DNA of 64,000 bases, from positions 124,001 through 188,000 of the forward strand of contig JACATO010000933.1 in NCBI GenBank assembly GCA_018389105.1, read 5' to 3'. Source of the DNA: Nautilus pompilius. Its lineage: Eukaryota; Mollusca; Cephalopoda; Nautilida; Nautilidae. The notes below the pieces were generated by a model that saw only the letters and a program-made list of their open reading frames with translations, was not told the origin of the DNA and ran no database searches. Each line of letters begins with the position of its first letter. Position 1 is the first letter of the stretch. Below are positions 15,301 to 24,939 of the stretch, in pieces. The translations under genes were made by a program, and so were the position numbers.

Positions 15301-17075
15301 TACCACAGATCATAAATAGTCAGTTTATTAATGTATATAACTACATGTACATTACCACCGACTGTTACAAAATACATGATAAATGTGATGCAATAAGCTT
15401 ACAATGCAACTTTAGACAGCAAAATTTTCTCATAAATATAAGCTCATTTTATTAGTGATTCAACAATTATAGCTACCTGTTTGAATTTTACATGTACACT
15501 TCCACCTTTTTAAAAATAAATTTCACATCATCATCGGGGCAAATGTGTTTTATATGGTTTGTAGGACTTCCAGTTACTACTATGTTTTCTTTGCACGCAC
15601 ATGCACAGAACAACACACCAGGGTTTGTTCTCGCCTTACAGACATTTCAAATCAAAATTTGCCTGTCTAGCAGATGCAACAGTGATCATCAATATTTTGA
15701 ATGGCTTTGGGGAGATTTTAAATTTCGTTTTATGCAACCAGCTTTGTTGTTGTTGTTGTTGTTTGTACATGTTATATGAAGCAGCCGTTTCCCACAGAAC
15801 GCTAGTGAAAAGAAAAAAAATTTTTGAATAAGCTTCTTTTTTTTTTTTTTTTAGATGTCTGATATTTGATTGAGATTAAGTGAAAGAGAACTGAGATTTT
15901 GCATGGACTGACAACAACAGTAAGTAAACAAGGGTCCGTTTTTAACTACACTCACCAGGATAACCCAAACCCTAACCAGTTAGTAAACAAGGGTCCATTT
16001 TTAACTACACTCACCAGGATAACCCAAACCCTAACCAGTAAGTAAACAAGGGTCTGTTATTAACTACACTCATTAGGATAACCCAAACCCTAACCAGTAA
16101 GTAAACAAGGGTCCGTTATTAACTACACTCACCAGGATAACCCAAACCCTAACCAGTAAGTAAACAAGGGTCTGTTATTAACTACACTCACCAGGATAAC
16201 CCAAACCCTAACCAGTAAGTAAACAAGGGTCCGTTTTTAACTACACTCACCAGGATAACCCAAACCCTAACCAGTAAGTAAACAAGGGTCCGTTTTTAAC
16301 TACACTCACCAGGATAACCCAAACCCTAACCAGTAAGTAAACAAGGGTCCGTTATTAACTACAGGGTGGTCCGAAAGTCTTGTCACCCCTACCAAAAAAT
16401 AGTAATGAGAAAAATAGAAGAACAAATAATACGGTAATACAAAGCACATGTACTGGATTCAGTTTATTCACTTTCATTGACGCTGTCACACATAGAGGAG
16501 GTCTGTATGAACACCATCATTTTCGTGGCACACAATAATGCGGGGCCATGTCCTGTGTGATATTTTACGAAGCTGTGCTTTGGTGATTGTTGCAAAGGCT
16601 CTCCGAACGGCGTCCTGTAACTGATGGGTATCGTTCATGTGAAGCTTTCTCCTTGATAAAGTTGAAACAATATGTAGGGGTGACAAGACTTTCGGACCAC
16701 CCTGTACACTCGCCAGTGTAACTCAAACCCTAACCCTGTAGAACTGGACGTCGGATGTCTTATAGGTCGTCAGAAGAATGAGAGGTCTGTCTCTATGCTA
16801 CAATCGCTGCAGCACTTCACTGCCGCATGTTCTTCATCCCTGTCTAAGTGTACTATCTATCATTGCCCCCTATTCTTCCTACGCTTAACTTCACCAGTGA
16901 AGTTTTGGTTTTCGTTTACATAACACGAAGATTTTTTTTTTTTTTTTTTTTTTAAATATTCAGTCAGCCGTCCCACTTGCTTTACATCTGAAAAGTCATG
17001 GGTGAGGTAATTTACTGACCCGGTGTCTTCAATCTTAACGTACCCGCCTCCATCAGCTATTCCGCAATCCGCCAT
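256..17075 (-). CDS. PMS2: PMS2 mismatch-repair ATPase (MutL family), 5' part of gene, 12 exons
   Basis: PMS2 pairs with MLH1 to form MutL-alpha, the nuclear mismatch-repair complex whose endonuclease nicks the strand carrying the error. The exons, in coding order on the minus strand, are 17075-17020, 13338-13184, 8407-8321, 8070-7968, 6936-6834, 5560-5391, 5122-5044, 4779-4682, 2822-2723, 2342-2258, 957-878 and 328-256. All introns are GT-AG and the phases join without a break, giving about 396 residues. All GHKL ATPase motifs are present: KELLEN with catalytic Glu at about residue 57, DNGCG at about 86-90, GFRGEAL at about 121-127, and GTTV at about 170-173. They are followed by the MutL transducer domain ([36 protein letters not shown]). 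Summed exon length matches human PMS2 exons 2-10 closely, apart from a longer exon 2 start. The linker and C-terminal endonuclease domain lie beyond the left edge. I see no stop or frameshift in any exon. The family call is very secure; exon 1 is the weakest part. Confidence 0.95.
878..957 (-). CDS. PMS2: PMS2 exon 11
   Basis: 80 bp coding [19 protein letters not shown] then LLLAIIK (residues about 347-372). [10 protein letters not shown] is the conserved end of the MutL transducer domain. The donor GTTGGT lies in what is the middle of human exon 10. Reading on past the donor gives non-conserved residues and then a stop, which supports splicing here. Confidence 0.94.
2258..2342 (-). CDS. PMS2: PMS2 exon 10
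   Basis: 85 bp, identical in length to human exon 9. It codes [20 protein letters not shown] then VLSIRMAK (residues about 318-345). The [13 protein letters not shown] block is diagnostic of PMS2. The acceptor follows a TTG-rich tract (GTTATAG) and the donor is GTAGGA. Confidence 0.97.
2723..2822 (-). CDS. PMS2: PMS2 exon 9
   Basis: 100 bp, identical in length to human exon 8. It codes [20 protein letters not shown] then [13 protein letters not shown] (residues about 285-317), the strongly conserved RSSxDRQFFFxNxRPCD block of the transducer domain. The acceptor is ATCTTTCAG and the donor GTAAAT; it ends in phase 0. Confidence 0.97.
2823..4681 (-). other. PMS2 intron 8, about 1.9 kb
   Basis: AT-rich intron with no gene or recognisable transposase. 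The stretch near 3100-4000 is less AT-biased and could be an old interspersed repeat, but I cannot name it. Confidence 0.75.
4682..4779 (-). CDS. PMS2: PMS2 exon 8
   Basis: 98 bp, the same length as human exon 7, coding [16 protein letters not shown] then [16 protein letters not shown] (residues about 252-283). It aligns in spirit with the human LQSLIPFVQ segment. The acceptor is CATATAG, a weak one, and the donor GTATGT. Only the length, phase and LQSL start identify it; a longer unrelated reading frame overlaps it. Confidence 0.88.
5044..5122 (-). CDS. PMS2: PMS2 exon 7
   Basis: 79 bp coding [20 protein letters not shown] then VFGPKQ (residues about 226-251), matching the region in human PMS2 that ends VFGQKQ. 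The acceptor is GTTTTTACAG and the donor GTAGGT. Exons 5, 6 and 7 here total 352 bp, exactly the sum of human exons 5 and 6. Confidence 0.93.
5391..5560 (-). CDS. PMS2: PMS2 exon 6, GTTV motif and start of transducer domain
   Basis: 170 bp coding [20 protein letters not shown] then [19 protein letters not shown] and on to NQTGKG (residues about 169-224). It holds the GTxV motif IV and the conserved NLFxxxPVRxKEF segment. It spans the position where human intron 5 lies, so that intron is absent here. The donor is GTGAGT. Confidence 0.96.
5700..6340 (-). mobile_element. Decayed Tc1-like transposase inside PMS2 intron 5
   Basis: Minus-strand pieces of a Tc1-type transposase are readable in shifting frames with stops. 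A start like MAPGK sits near 6325. The catalytic-core signature [10 protein letters not shown] with VELF lies near 5950. A C-terminal tail at about 5700-5810 (LQDIW, then [13 protein letters not shown]) resembles the usual end in which a GGHTKY-type motif closes the protein. Terminal inverted repeats were not recognised. The element is dead, and it lies on the same strand as the host gene, within an intron. Confidence 0.7.
6834..6936 (-). CDS. PMS2: PMS2 exon 5
   Basis: 103 bp coding [19 protein letters not shown] then [15 protein letters not shown] (residues about 135-168), the strand that leads into the GTTV motif. It corresponds to the first part of human exon 5 and ends in phase 0 at a GTAAAA donor. 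Human PMS2 has no intron here. Confidence 0.94.
7968..8070 (-). CDS. PMS2: PMS2 exon 4, ATP-lid GFRGEAL motif
   Basis: 103 bp, identical in length to human exon 4. It codes [11 protein letters not shown] then [17 protein letters not shown] (residues about 101-133). GFRGEAL is the ATP-lid motif III of MutL proteins. It is flanked by a CTTTTTAG acceptor and a GTAAAC donor. Confidence 0.96.
8321..8407 (-). CDS. PMS2: PMS2 exon 3, ATPase motif II
   Basis: 87 bp, the same length as human PMS2 exon 3. It codes [19 protein letters not shown] followed by VEEKNLEGL (residues about 72-99) and contains the DxGxG nucleotide-binding motif with Asp at about 86. The acceptor is TTTTTTTAG and the donor a perfect GTAAGT. 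Confidence 0.96.
8408..13183 (-). other. PMS2 intron 2, about 4.8 kb
   Basis: This is the longest uninterrupted PMS2 intron after intron 1. It is AT-rich, with short poly-A/T runs, a TGTTGT run near 10560, and the 238-bp TIR element close to its 5' splice site. I looked for exon-like or transposase-like reading frames between 8500 and 12880 and recognised nothing convincing; short ORFs there look random. Confidence 0.8.
12906..13143 (+). mobile_element. 238-bp TIR deletion derivative of an IS630/Tc1-mariner-type transposon
   Basis: Perfect terminal inverted repeats of about 33 bp begin CAGGGTGTCCGTAAAG. The element is flanked by TA on both sides within a TA microsatellite, as expected for this superfamily. 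Inside, on the plus strand at about 12950-13097, is an uninterrupted transposase fragment with [18 protein letters not shown] followed by [12 protein letters not shown], the central part of an IS630-type DDE transposase. It is non-autonomous: most of the transposase is missing. The perfect TIRs and open frame suggest a fairly recent origin. It sits in PMS2 intron 2, antisense to the gene, 40 bp from the exon 2 donor. Confidence 0.9.
13184..13338 (-). CDS. PMS2: PMS2 exon 2, ATPase motif I
   Basis: The acceptor is TTTTCAG and the donor GTAAAT. The exon codes residues about 20-70, including [19 protein letters not shown] and [14 protein letters not shown]. It carries the catalytic Glu (about 57), the Mg-binding Asn (about 61) and the following SIDAGA. 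Human exon 2 has 140 bp; this one has 155, the extra bases being at the variable N-terminal side. The donor lies only 40 bp from a TIR element at 12906-13143. Confidence 0.95.
13339..15918 (-). other. PMS2 intron 1, distal part, no gene seen
   Basis: AT-rich intron sequence between exon 2 and the 59-bp satellite. It has short TGTTGT runs near 15750 and a poly-T run near 15840. No coding exon or transposase remnant was recognised on either strand. Confidence 0.7.
15919..16361. repeat. 59-bp satellite, about 7.5 copies, with an embedded telomere-like motif
   Basis: Copies start at 15919, 15978, 16037, 16096, 16155, 16214, 16273 and 16332, an exact 59-bp period with only a few substitutions (for example GTCCG or GTCTG, TTTTT or TTATT). 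Every unit contains AAACCCTAACC, which is the vertebrate- and mollusc-type telomere motif TTAGGG read on the other strand, plus a second ATAACCC. The eighth copy is interrupted by the TIR element at 16362 and continues beyond it to about 16733. It lies in PMS2 intron 1. Confidence 0.95.
16362..16704 (-). mobile_element. 343-bp TIR deletion derivative of an IS630-type transposon, inserted in the satellite
   Basis: Perfect TIRs of about 31 bp begin CAGGGTGGTCCGAAAG, flanked by TA on each side (16360-16361 and 16705-16706). On the minus strand an open fragment ends in the transposase C-terminus: [18 protein letters not shown], then [10 protein letters not shown] and [13 protein letters not shown]. 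Removing the element and one TA restores the satellite text (AACTACACTC), so the insertion site is unambiguous. The element is non-autonomous. It differs in TIR sequence from the one at 12906, so the two would need different or relaxed transposases. Confidence 0.92.
17020..17075 (-). CDS. PMS2: PMS2 exon 1 (predicted start exon)
   Basis: The ATG at 17075-17073 opens an 18-codon exon beginning [11 protein letters not shown] and ending IEDT plus two bases. It stops at a good donor (GG, then GTCAGT). Its phase of 2 exactly fits exon 2, which starts with one leftover base. It lies upstream of exon 2 on the same strand with no competing start seen. It would be longer than the 23 coding bases of human exon 1, and this N-terminus is not conserved, so the call rests on phase and position only. 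Confidence 0.5.
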
Positions 17076-18062
17076 CTTACTCTCGCATTATCTGGGATCG
17101 TTTGTTTTAGATTTCTATTTAACAATTTGAAGAGAAATATTTATGTTTATCGAAACTGTTCATTAAAATATTATTTTTTTTTTACTATTTGTAAAAAGAA
17201 AAATCTCTCACACGTGGAAATAATAAAAAAAAAAAAATTAATTGACGACAGTTTCAGTTTGTTGCGAGCGCTGCAAATAATGGTTGCTCCCCTGGGGGTT
17301 CCCTCAAGGTTACTTCCCGCAGTCAATTCTAGCTGCCAAAACGTTACGCGTATGTTAACGGATGTACGTGTGCATGAGCAGGAAGTCGGTGAATTTCTCC
17401 ACTGATTCCTTCTCTGTACACAAGCTACATGTGTCGGTTTGACCTGCAAGGGGCAGCTAGCTTCATGCCGGGTTGTCGGGGCCCAGGTAGTCTCTCAGGG
17501 GTGGTCTCGCAGAGTCTCTCCCCCCAACCCCTGCCCAATAAATCTGAAGGGGTGGACACATCCCCCTGTACCGCTCTCACAGGGGTAAATAAGCAGAATT
17601 CTTGAAATAAAGTTATGCTTGTCTATGTGAACCTTAAGGGTACAAAATGAACAGACTGGGCTGTGAGGGAAGACCTAACGGTCTCCAGGTTATTTCAAGA
17701 AAGGACAGAGGCGGTGCCCAGTGGAGGGGGGGGGGGTTAGGGTATGATTGTGTAACTCTCCTTTCGTAGCCGGAGTGGGGACTGAGTCCTGGGGATTTGC
17801 CGTGGTTATGGGCTTATGACCCCCAACCGTAGACGAGGACCATCGTGTGTTCGCTTTACGGTAGGACGCTTCCCACACCCACCGGGTTGGGGGGTGGACA
17901 AGATGGCAGGCCCCTCCATCTTTTTTTTCAAATTATTTTACTACTACTATTACACAAAAAAAAACAAGAAGACATTTATTTGCTTCTTTTAAGGGTTCAT
18001 ACATTAAATGTGCAGAAACAACATAGGAAGATGACTTACAATGAACTGGAAAATGTATATAT
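17076..18062. promoter_or_regulatory. PMS2 upstream region, with an unassigned GC-rich stretch at 17400-17930
   Basis: This is the space between the predicted PMS2 start and the 3' end of the next minus-strand gene, so it should hold the PMS2 promoter. I see no clear TATA box; CpGs cluster just upstream of the ATG (17040-17110). From about 17400 to 17930 the DNA turns G+C-rich with G and C runs; it looks like a repeat insertion but I cannot assign a family. A minus-strand AATAAA (17980-17975) belongs to the neighbouring gene. Confidence 0.35.
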
Positions 18063-18370
18063 TCAACTATTAGTGATGGTATAGAAGTAAATTGGACCTG
18101 TCTGCAAGAAAGATTGATCAGGTAAAACAGGCCTTTTGATGCCAATTTGATCCTGGCTGGTGGCTCCGGCCTGATAATTGCTTCTTGGGAAGCTATCTGA
18201 AGTAACCCCAGACCTATCTCCATGTCCAGTGTATGAACTATTCATGCTGTGTCCTCCTGGCTGCTGTTGATTCCATTCATCCCAGTAGATGGCCCTTCCG
18301 TCACCATTGACTGCATTGGTTTTAACCAAGATGGTGGAAACTGCGTTTGGCTGTTGATGAACGCTCGTCT
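18063..18370 (-). CDS. Probable last coding exon of an unidentified gene
   Basis: A CATAG acceptor after a T-rich tract opens a 308-bp frame ending in TGA at 18063, with an AATAAA polyadenylation signal about 85 bp downstream on the minus strand. The text has a real-protein feel: SVHQQPNAVSTILVKTNAV, GDGRAIYWDEWNQQQPGG, then a Ser/Gly/Gln-rich tail ending QTGPIYFYTITNS. That composition suggests a disordered C-terminus, as in nuclear or RNA-binding proteins, but I do not recognise the family. The other exons would lie to the right. A decayed retrocopy is the main alternative. Confidence 0.45.
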
Positions 18371-19228
18371 CTATGACGATTTTAAATAACGAGAAACAAA
18401 CAAACAATCAACTTTGATTAACTAATGTTATTTAAAAGCTTTATATAACATTGTCTTGTTGATGCGCGACTGGAGATTATTCGGTTTGAGGCGGAGAAGT
18501 GGTTTTATCACTTGAAAAATACCACATAAACTATTTAAAAGTGGTGAACGATATTTTACCAATTTTGATCTGCTGCCATCCACCTATTCTCCTGGAGAAT
18601 TATGCCTGCTTATATTTACTGTGGTGTCTGAAGGTAGGTCCTTTCAGTGCTTGGTCAGGTGGTGTTTTTTCAAAGTCGCTGGCTGTGGAAGTCAGCCCAC
18701 CGAATTTTTTCGCCATTTCCTACAGAAGTATTTGAACACGAAGGAAGACGTGTTTAGAGATAAGGCAATGCCGCGAAATATTTGCCGGATTCTTTTAATA
18801 ACTTAGTCTTCGCTATTCCCAGAGTAGCAGCAGAGGCTGAAATACTTAGAAACATTTGGAAAACTGTAACTGATACGATGAGTTAGAAGTTGTTAATTAC
18901 TTCCCCTTTGGCAAGACGTCAGCTATAAATATGGCTGGGCTGGGCTGGTAAAAGTGTTGAGGAAAGTTTTCAAGTTTTGTTGCTATTTTTCTGAAGTTTG
19001 GACACATTACCTTTTTTTTCTTCTTCTTCAGTTCTGATGAATTATGGTAGCGTACAGTAAAAATAAACAACAGTCAAGAGATCGGGTATAATTGCCAGAG
19101 ATTAATTATGCACAGTCATCTCTGTCTTTCTCTTTCGATTGTAATATCTAGACACCAGACGGCAAACAGGCAATACAGAAATACGTACACACGATTCCGC
19201 CTAATTTGGCCACTGATGCCATACAAAC

Positions 19229-19305
<77 letters not shown>

Positions 19306-19314
19306 TTATTATTA

Positions 19315-19353
<39 letters not shown>

Positions 19354-19373
19354 GTAGTAGTAGTAGTAGTAGT
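19229..19373. repeat. Compound TTA and TAG microsatellite
   Basis: About 145 bp of almost pure triplet repeat: a TTA array, then TAG, then TTA, then TAG again. The alternating blocks suggest one array seeded another by point change and expansion. Long frames of Leu/Val or Ile/Ser read through it are artefacts. Confidence 0.97.
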
Positions 19374-22300
19374 CTGTCAGCCGTAGAAATATTTATTTGT
19401 AACTGTTTTAAATTAATATTATACGCTTTTATTCACACAATAGTCGTTAAAATACTTTTAAACAGAGTTGCCTGTCTAATATATTCTTTGTAAATAAAAA
19501 GATAGTGTATTATCTATATGTGACGTCATCATCCCGTTCATACGCAGCTAAGCAACTGTGAACTAAAAATCTTGGAGACATCGATTCTGGACAGATTTTT
19601 TTTTTGAAAGTGCACTTTGATTCTTTGACAAATTATGTATATTATCAAAACTTGTCTTAGAAGATTGTGACATTTTTTTTTTTTTTTTACCCTTTTAGTG
19701 GAAACTTTGTTCAAAGTTATGGCCACTATCTTCTTTAGCGAAATCCGCCGATAACTTGACATCTAATTCATGTTCACATCTACAAATATAACAGTCACCA
19801 CCTGTCTGAGTTAGTTAAGTCAGGTCTGACGGCCCAGTGGCGCTGTGAGAAAACTAGTTTGTTGAAATGGTTCAAATATTACTACTTTATTCTTTATTGA
19901 TTCAGATTCTCCACCCAGAGTTATTGAGAAAGATTATTATAATACCATCTACAAAGTCTACTAAGCTGGTACCGTTTCGATTGCCATTGGACTTCTTTTA
20001 ACAGGAAAAATGGTAACTACAAAATTGTATTACATAAAATTTTGATGATTTCTAACACAGTTCACTGTTATTGAATTTTAGTAGGGAGTGACAATTAACT
20101 ATAATCTTACTACGTTTCTTGAAGTATTGTTTGATGTTAAATCAATTTTTAGTACACGAGAATCTGTGAACTTAGCGATTTAGCAAGTTAAAAGCGCCAC
20201 AAATAGACTAATGTACATAGCTGTATCAAAGAGCTTATCTGAAGACGACAATTTATTTCAGTGATGCTAGAGGACTTATAGACGAGCTTTTAATTCATTT
20301 AATAATAATAGCGAGCATTTGCTGATAAAATATACCAATATTAAAATCATTCTGATAGACCTTCAGATGCCAAATTCAGTCGAAACGTTATTTAAAAGAA
20401 AGAAATTATTAATATTTGGTTCTCTTTATTGAGATAAAATGGACGTATGGCGAAAAGTAAGTACAGTATGAGAGAAAGTAGAAAATGGAATAGTCTGATT
20501 AATTTTCGTTTAAAAGTCAGCTGAAAATCAAATTCTCGTTAATCTAAAACTATTGGAAACTGGGTGAGATGCTCGGCCATGAGGAATTTATATGGAAAGC
20601 GACCTTTGCTCAGCTGTTTTTAGATGGTTTCCATACAAAATAAACTTAATTTTTGTAAAAATATTAGTCTGAGAATTGAGGAAGGCGTTTTGTTTGTTTT
20701 TCAAAATATTTTAAATTACTTTTTTAAAAAAAAAGAACTGCTCTCATTAAAAAGAAAATTAATAGAAAATTGCTCTCAGTAACTAGAAAGATGTCATTTT
20801 TACCGTAGGGTCTTATAGGATATTAACTTTGCATTTAAAGTTTAAAATGTGTGCCCCTACAAAACTGATTTCGTTTTTAAAACTCGTCTTTTACAGACAA
20901 ACAACAAACAAAAAACAATTTGTCTTCGTTCTAATACCCAGCAAAGAAAATGGAATATTCTCGCAAGCTGTATTTTACAGGTACATCGATTACCGAGAGC
21001 ATTAGATCTTGAATTTAAAAACTGTAAAAGGAATTTTTTTTTTCCATCAGAATAACGATACAAATAGGATAAATAATAGATGAAGGTGATGGATAGGTGA
21101 TGCAGCAAAAAGAAAAAAAGAAAATCAAGCTTAAGACCAGCAAGTAATAGAAACCAACACGAAGAGGAATTAATATCTATGCAGCAGTGCTCCTGTTCAG
21201 GTTTTTAAAATTCCCAATATTTTCCTTAGAGAAAATCCGCGTACAGCAGGGTTAACTGAAACAGCTCAGTGCGGGCGTCGTTCGTGTAGCTGATGCTCTT
21301 TTTTTTTCAGGATTAGTTTATGCATTTATCTCCTTGGTAGCAGCGACTGAACTAATCGGGACACGCGCGAACTAATCCCCTAATTCCGATGAACAGCGCA
21401 CCACTAATAACTCCCCGCTCTTCCCCCTTTAAAGATCCATTTAAAGCCGCACGTGGTCGGGCTGTGCGTGACCCAACTACGTGGCACACGTTCAAATCCT
21501 TGCTTCAAAGACCCTTTCATTTTGGCAAATCGATTTTGCATAAAATCGAAGGCCAGGACTTCGTTCGTTGGCTTGAGCTGATCGCTCTATACCCGGAGGA
21601 AAGTCTTGTCTTTCTCTTTCTTTTCTTTTTTATTAGCATCAGAGGGCATTTGCCCAAAGTATGGCGTCACATCGTCCATCAACGGCCAGCAGCTCCGTGA
21701 CGCCATGGAGCGGCGTAATGTCCAGAGACGCCCGTCTTGGATCAAACTTGCAGGCGATTTTCATTTTAAAATATAACTGTATAGGCGAAAGTCGCCTCAG
21801 ATGCTGGAATATAGGCATTCGGAATAAATAACGGCGTGACGAAAACAAAGAATGCAGCAACAACAAAATCAAAGGAAACCAGAACCCTCTGGTTTCATCG
21901 GTATTCCAGAAGAACCTTCTTCGTTTGGATTCCTATCACGGGACGTCGACAGGCAGACGAGCGCCTCTGGGAGACGAGGCGTGGCTCTGACAGTGATGAA
22001 GCCCTCGCAACAACTAATCCGGGTCCGGCTGCCATCGCTTTGTCAGCCTCTGCCACGTGATATTTTTTAAGCGGCTGGCAATCGCGCGGTGCGGTGTCGA
22101 GATATCCGGGGTTCCCGTCGTCCTCGCGGTCGCACGGGCAGCTCCTGCCCCCCCGCAGAGAGAGAACTCGTCCGGATGGAGGTCGAGGGAAGTTTCGCAG
22201 CCTGATCCGGGCGATCCCCGCGAATTTCCCGTTTTTCGTCACCGTTCACACAACCCCATCATCATCACCACCTTAGTGGACGTGATATATATAGAAACAT

Positions 22301-24042
22301 TCTACAGTTCAGGGGCCCCGGGCTTTACAATTCCTCTGTACCGACATCTCTCCAGTACCCGCTGACTGCATCTTTTTTGCTTACTTTCCCCCCCTTTATT
22401 TAGTTAAAGCCTTCATCGTCCCCGTTAAATGCAGTGCTGTGTGACTGGTCTGTATGAATAACATCCCGCCCAGTACAACTGAATGGTGATTCAGTCCAGA
22501 CGGTTTGTAATTGAATTAGGCAACGGGGATATCAAATCAGCAGTAGAACGCTAGCTGTGGATTGGTTTCGCTTAGGTGTCTAGTGCCGGTCGTATTTCGC
22601 CTAAAAGTTAGTACACAAAACGCCTAGATTCTTAGAACATGCAGACTATTCATCTGCTAACCACGCCAGTAATTTAGAAACACGTCAAGTGTACCTATAT
22701 TTTATCTCAGCCAATCAAAATCATCGTCGTAAACGACTCTTAATTAGAATAAAAAAACAACAAAAAAAAACCGGTTAAAGAATATAAATAATAATAATAA
22801 TAAACTTAGCTGAAGCTAATCGTACATAAACTTGCACTTTTGGGGGTTACAATGGCCAGCCAATTTTTAGGATATATCAAAAAGACAAATCTATTAATTA
22901 TTAGAGAAATTCAGTAGGAGAGAGAAAGAAAATTATGTACCATAGAAGTCTTTCACGTGAGGTCATCAGATGATTGCTCAGTTATATCAGACTGACTCGA
23001 GTCGGTAACCTTGGAATTTATTTCTCCTTGTGCGAAGACCGACCTGAGTTTAAAGAAAGAGACTGAGCTGAACCTTCCAGGTATCGTGAAGATTTTCAGA
23101 TATGGAGAATTTACATTACGATGCGAAATTATCAGTAATTGGTGGTAACCGGTTTCTTTACCTTAGGCTGTGAATTATTTAGTATTTACTTATACATACA
23201 TTAGGAATATGTAATACGTTACACGGGTATGAAGGCCTACAATCAGTTTGTTTGAGGTCGGATGAGAGAAACATCAACAATTATCTATCAGTAATGAGCA
23301 GCACTGTGTTGTTACTGTCAGGGTAAGCACAAGTTGTCGTAGAGTTTTGACCCAGAGACTAATGAATATTTATTTGTGGAATTATTTTATTTACATATTT
23401 ATTAGATTACATTGGTGCACGTTCTTGATTTTGTTGTTTCTCGTCCCACACCATCTACCACCTATCAGATGTGCACAGGACCAATTTAATCCGACCATTC
23501 ATCTCTTCTGCATCTGCTCAGTTTTCCACATTTTACACTTTGATTCTTAATTATCGCAGTAATCTATAAAAATGTGTTCCTCTCTATTTTAACAACCAAA
23601 AAATAGCACACCTGATAACTACTGTGTTCAGAATTAAGCCTCGGCGATGATAAATCTTTTAAATCCATGCAAAGATTGCAACAAATCGAATGCTTCCTAA
23701 ATGGTAGACTTGCTGTGTTTCCAAGGAAATGATGAGGCTGCTGGAACTGTTTTATTGACTCAATCGTAATTTTGTGTTGCATAATGGGAAGAGCCTAGGT
23801 TTCGTCATGCGTTCACGATAAATCTGGTGTAAACAGAAATTCGTACTTTTCCTATAAACAATTCGAAAAAATTTTTATTTTTGGTCTACATATTTAATTA
23901 TTCATACATCATGAAGTTATAAAACAGTATTTAGATCAACTTGAACTGTCGAACTGTCTAAAAATTGAGCATTTACTGACGATGATAAGTGATGAAGATG
24001 ATGATCCTCTAGATAATAAAATAAGAAACTTTAGTCGACATC

Positions 24043-24043
<1 letters not shown>

Positions 24044-24105
<62 letters not shown>
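24044..24105. repeat. ATA microsatellite
   Basis: An uninterrupted AAT/ATA array of about 62 bp, followed by a T run. Confidence 0.97.
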
Positions 24106-24106
<1 letters not shown>

Positions 24107-24939
24107 GTTTTTTTTTCGAGATTAACAATCATTCCAATGTGACCGATTTTGCAGCATTTAGAAAGCTCATATTTTCCACCGTTCCCAATAAGGCTTCAGC
24201 CGCACACGTGTTTCTCTTATTTTCACTTCAAGCAGATGATGCTACCTACAGATTTGAAAGACAATAATGACATCCAAGTTTGACGAAAGAGACATTTCCC
24301 CAAGGTCATGGACCGTTAGATGCTATTAATCGTGACAAATTATATGTCTTAATAGCACTAGACTGACACTAATAATAGAAATGATAATACTTTCATGCCA
24401 ACGATTTCTGTTGTTGTTGTTGTTCTAGTTCCTCCTGGTCCGCATTATTAACAATAGTGCAAAATTAGTTTGCTTTGTTTCGCAGATACAGCGCCACCTG
24501 GTTGTAATTATAAATTCTGCCTCACGTTAGAAACCACGTCTAATTGCAAAAGACTTTTTACAATTCAGATACGATAAGAAAATTAACTTATTTTCAGGTT
24601 ACAGGGATGGTCCAAAGACAATGGCATTTTCACTAACGTTTACTGCAAAATTACTGTACATCCGTTTGTCTGCTGTCTAAGAAAGGGGTTCTCTATCGAA
24701 TGCTTTCCTTTGGTACAGGTATCATAAAATCAGTATTGACTGAGTAGCATAGAAGCGAAGTCGTTATTCGTAGAACATATTAAAGAAATAAACGTGGTTA
24801 TCTAAAATATTCTCTCTCTATCTATCCATCTGGCTATATACAGCGCTGTGCACCTGCTTTCTTTTTTTTTTTAATAACGATCGAATGGAAGTACTATAAT
24901 ATTTATCCATGAACACCCAACACGAAATAGTGTAATCGG

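Noticed and set aside
19108..19493. Leu/Val- and Ile/Ser/Tyr-rich frames
   Set aside because: Readings of the TTA/TAG microsatellite.
21380..22380. Cluster of overlapping frames in a CpG-rich patch
   Set aside because: Both strands and several frames are equally open with no motif; more like a CpG-rich regulatory patch than coding DNA.
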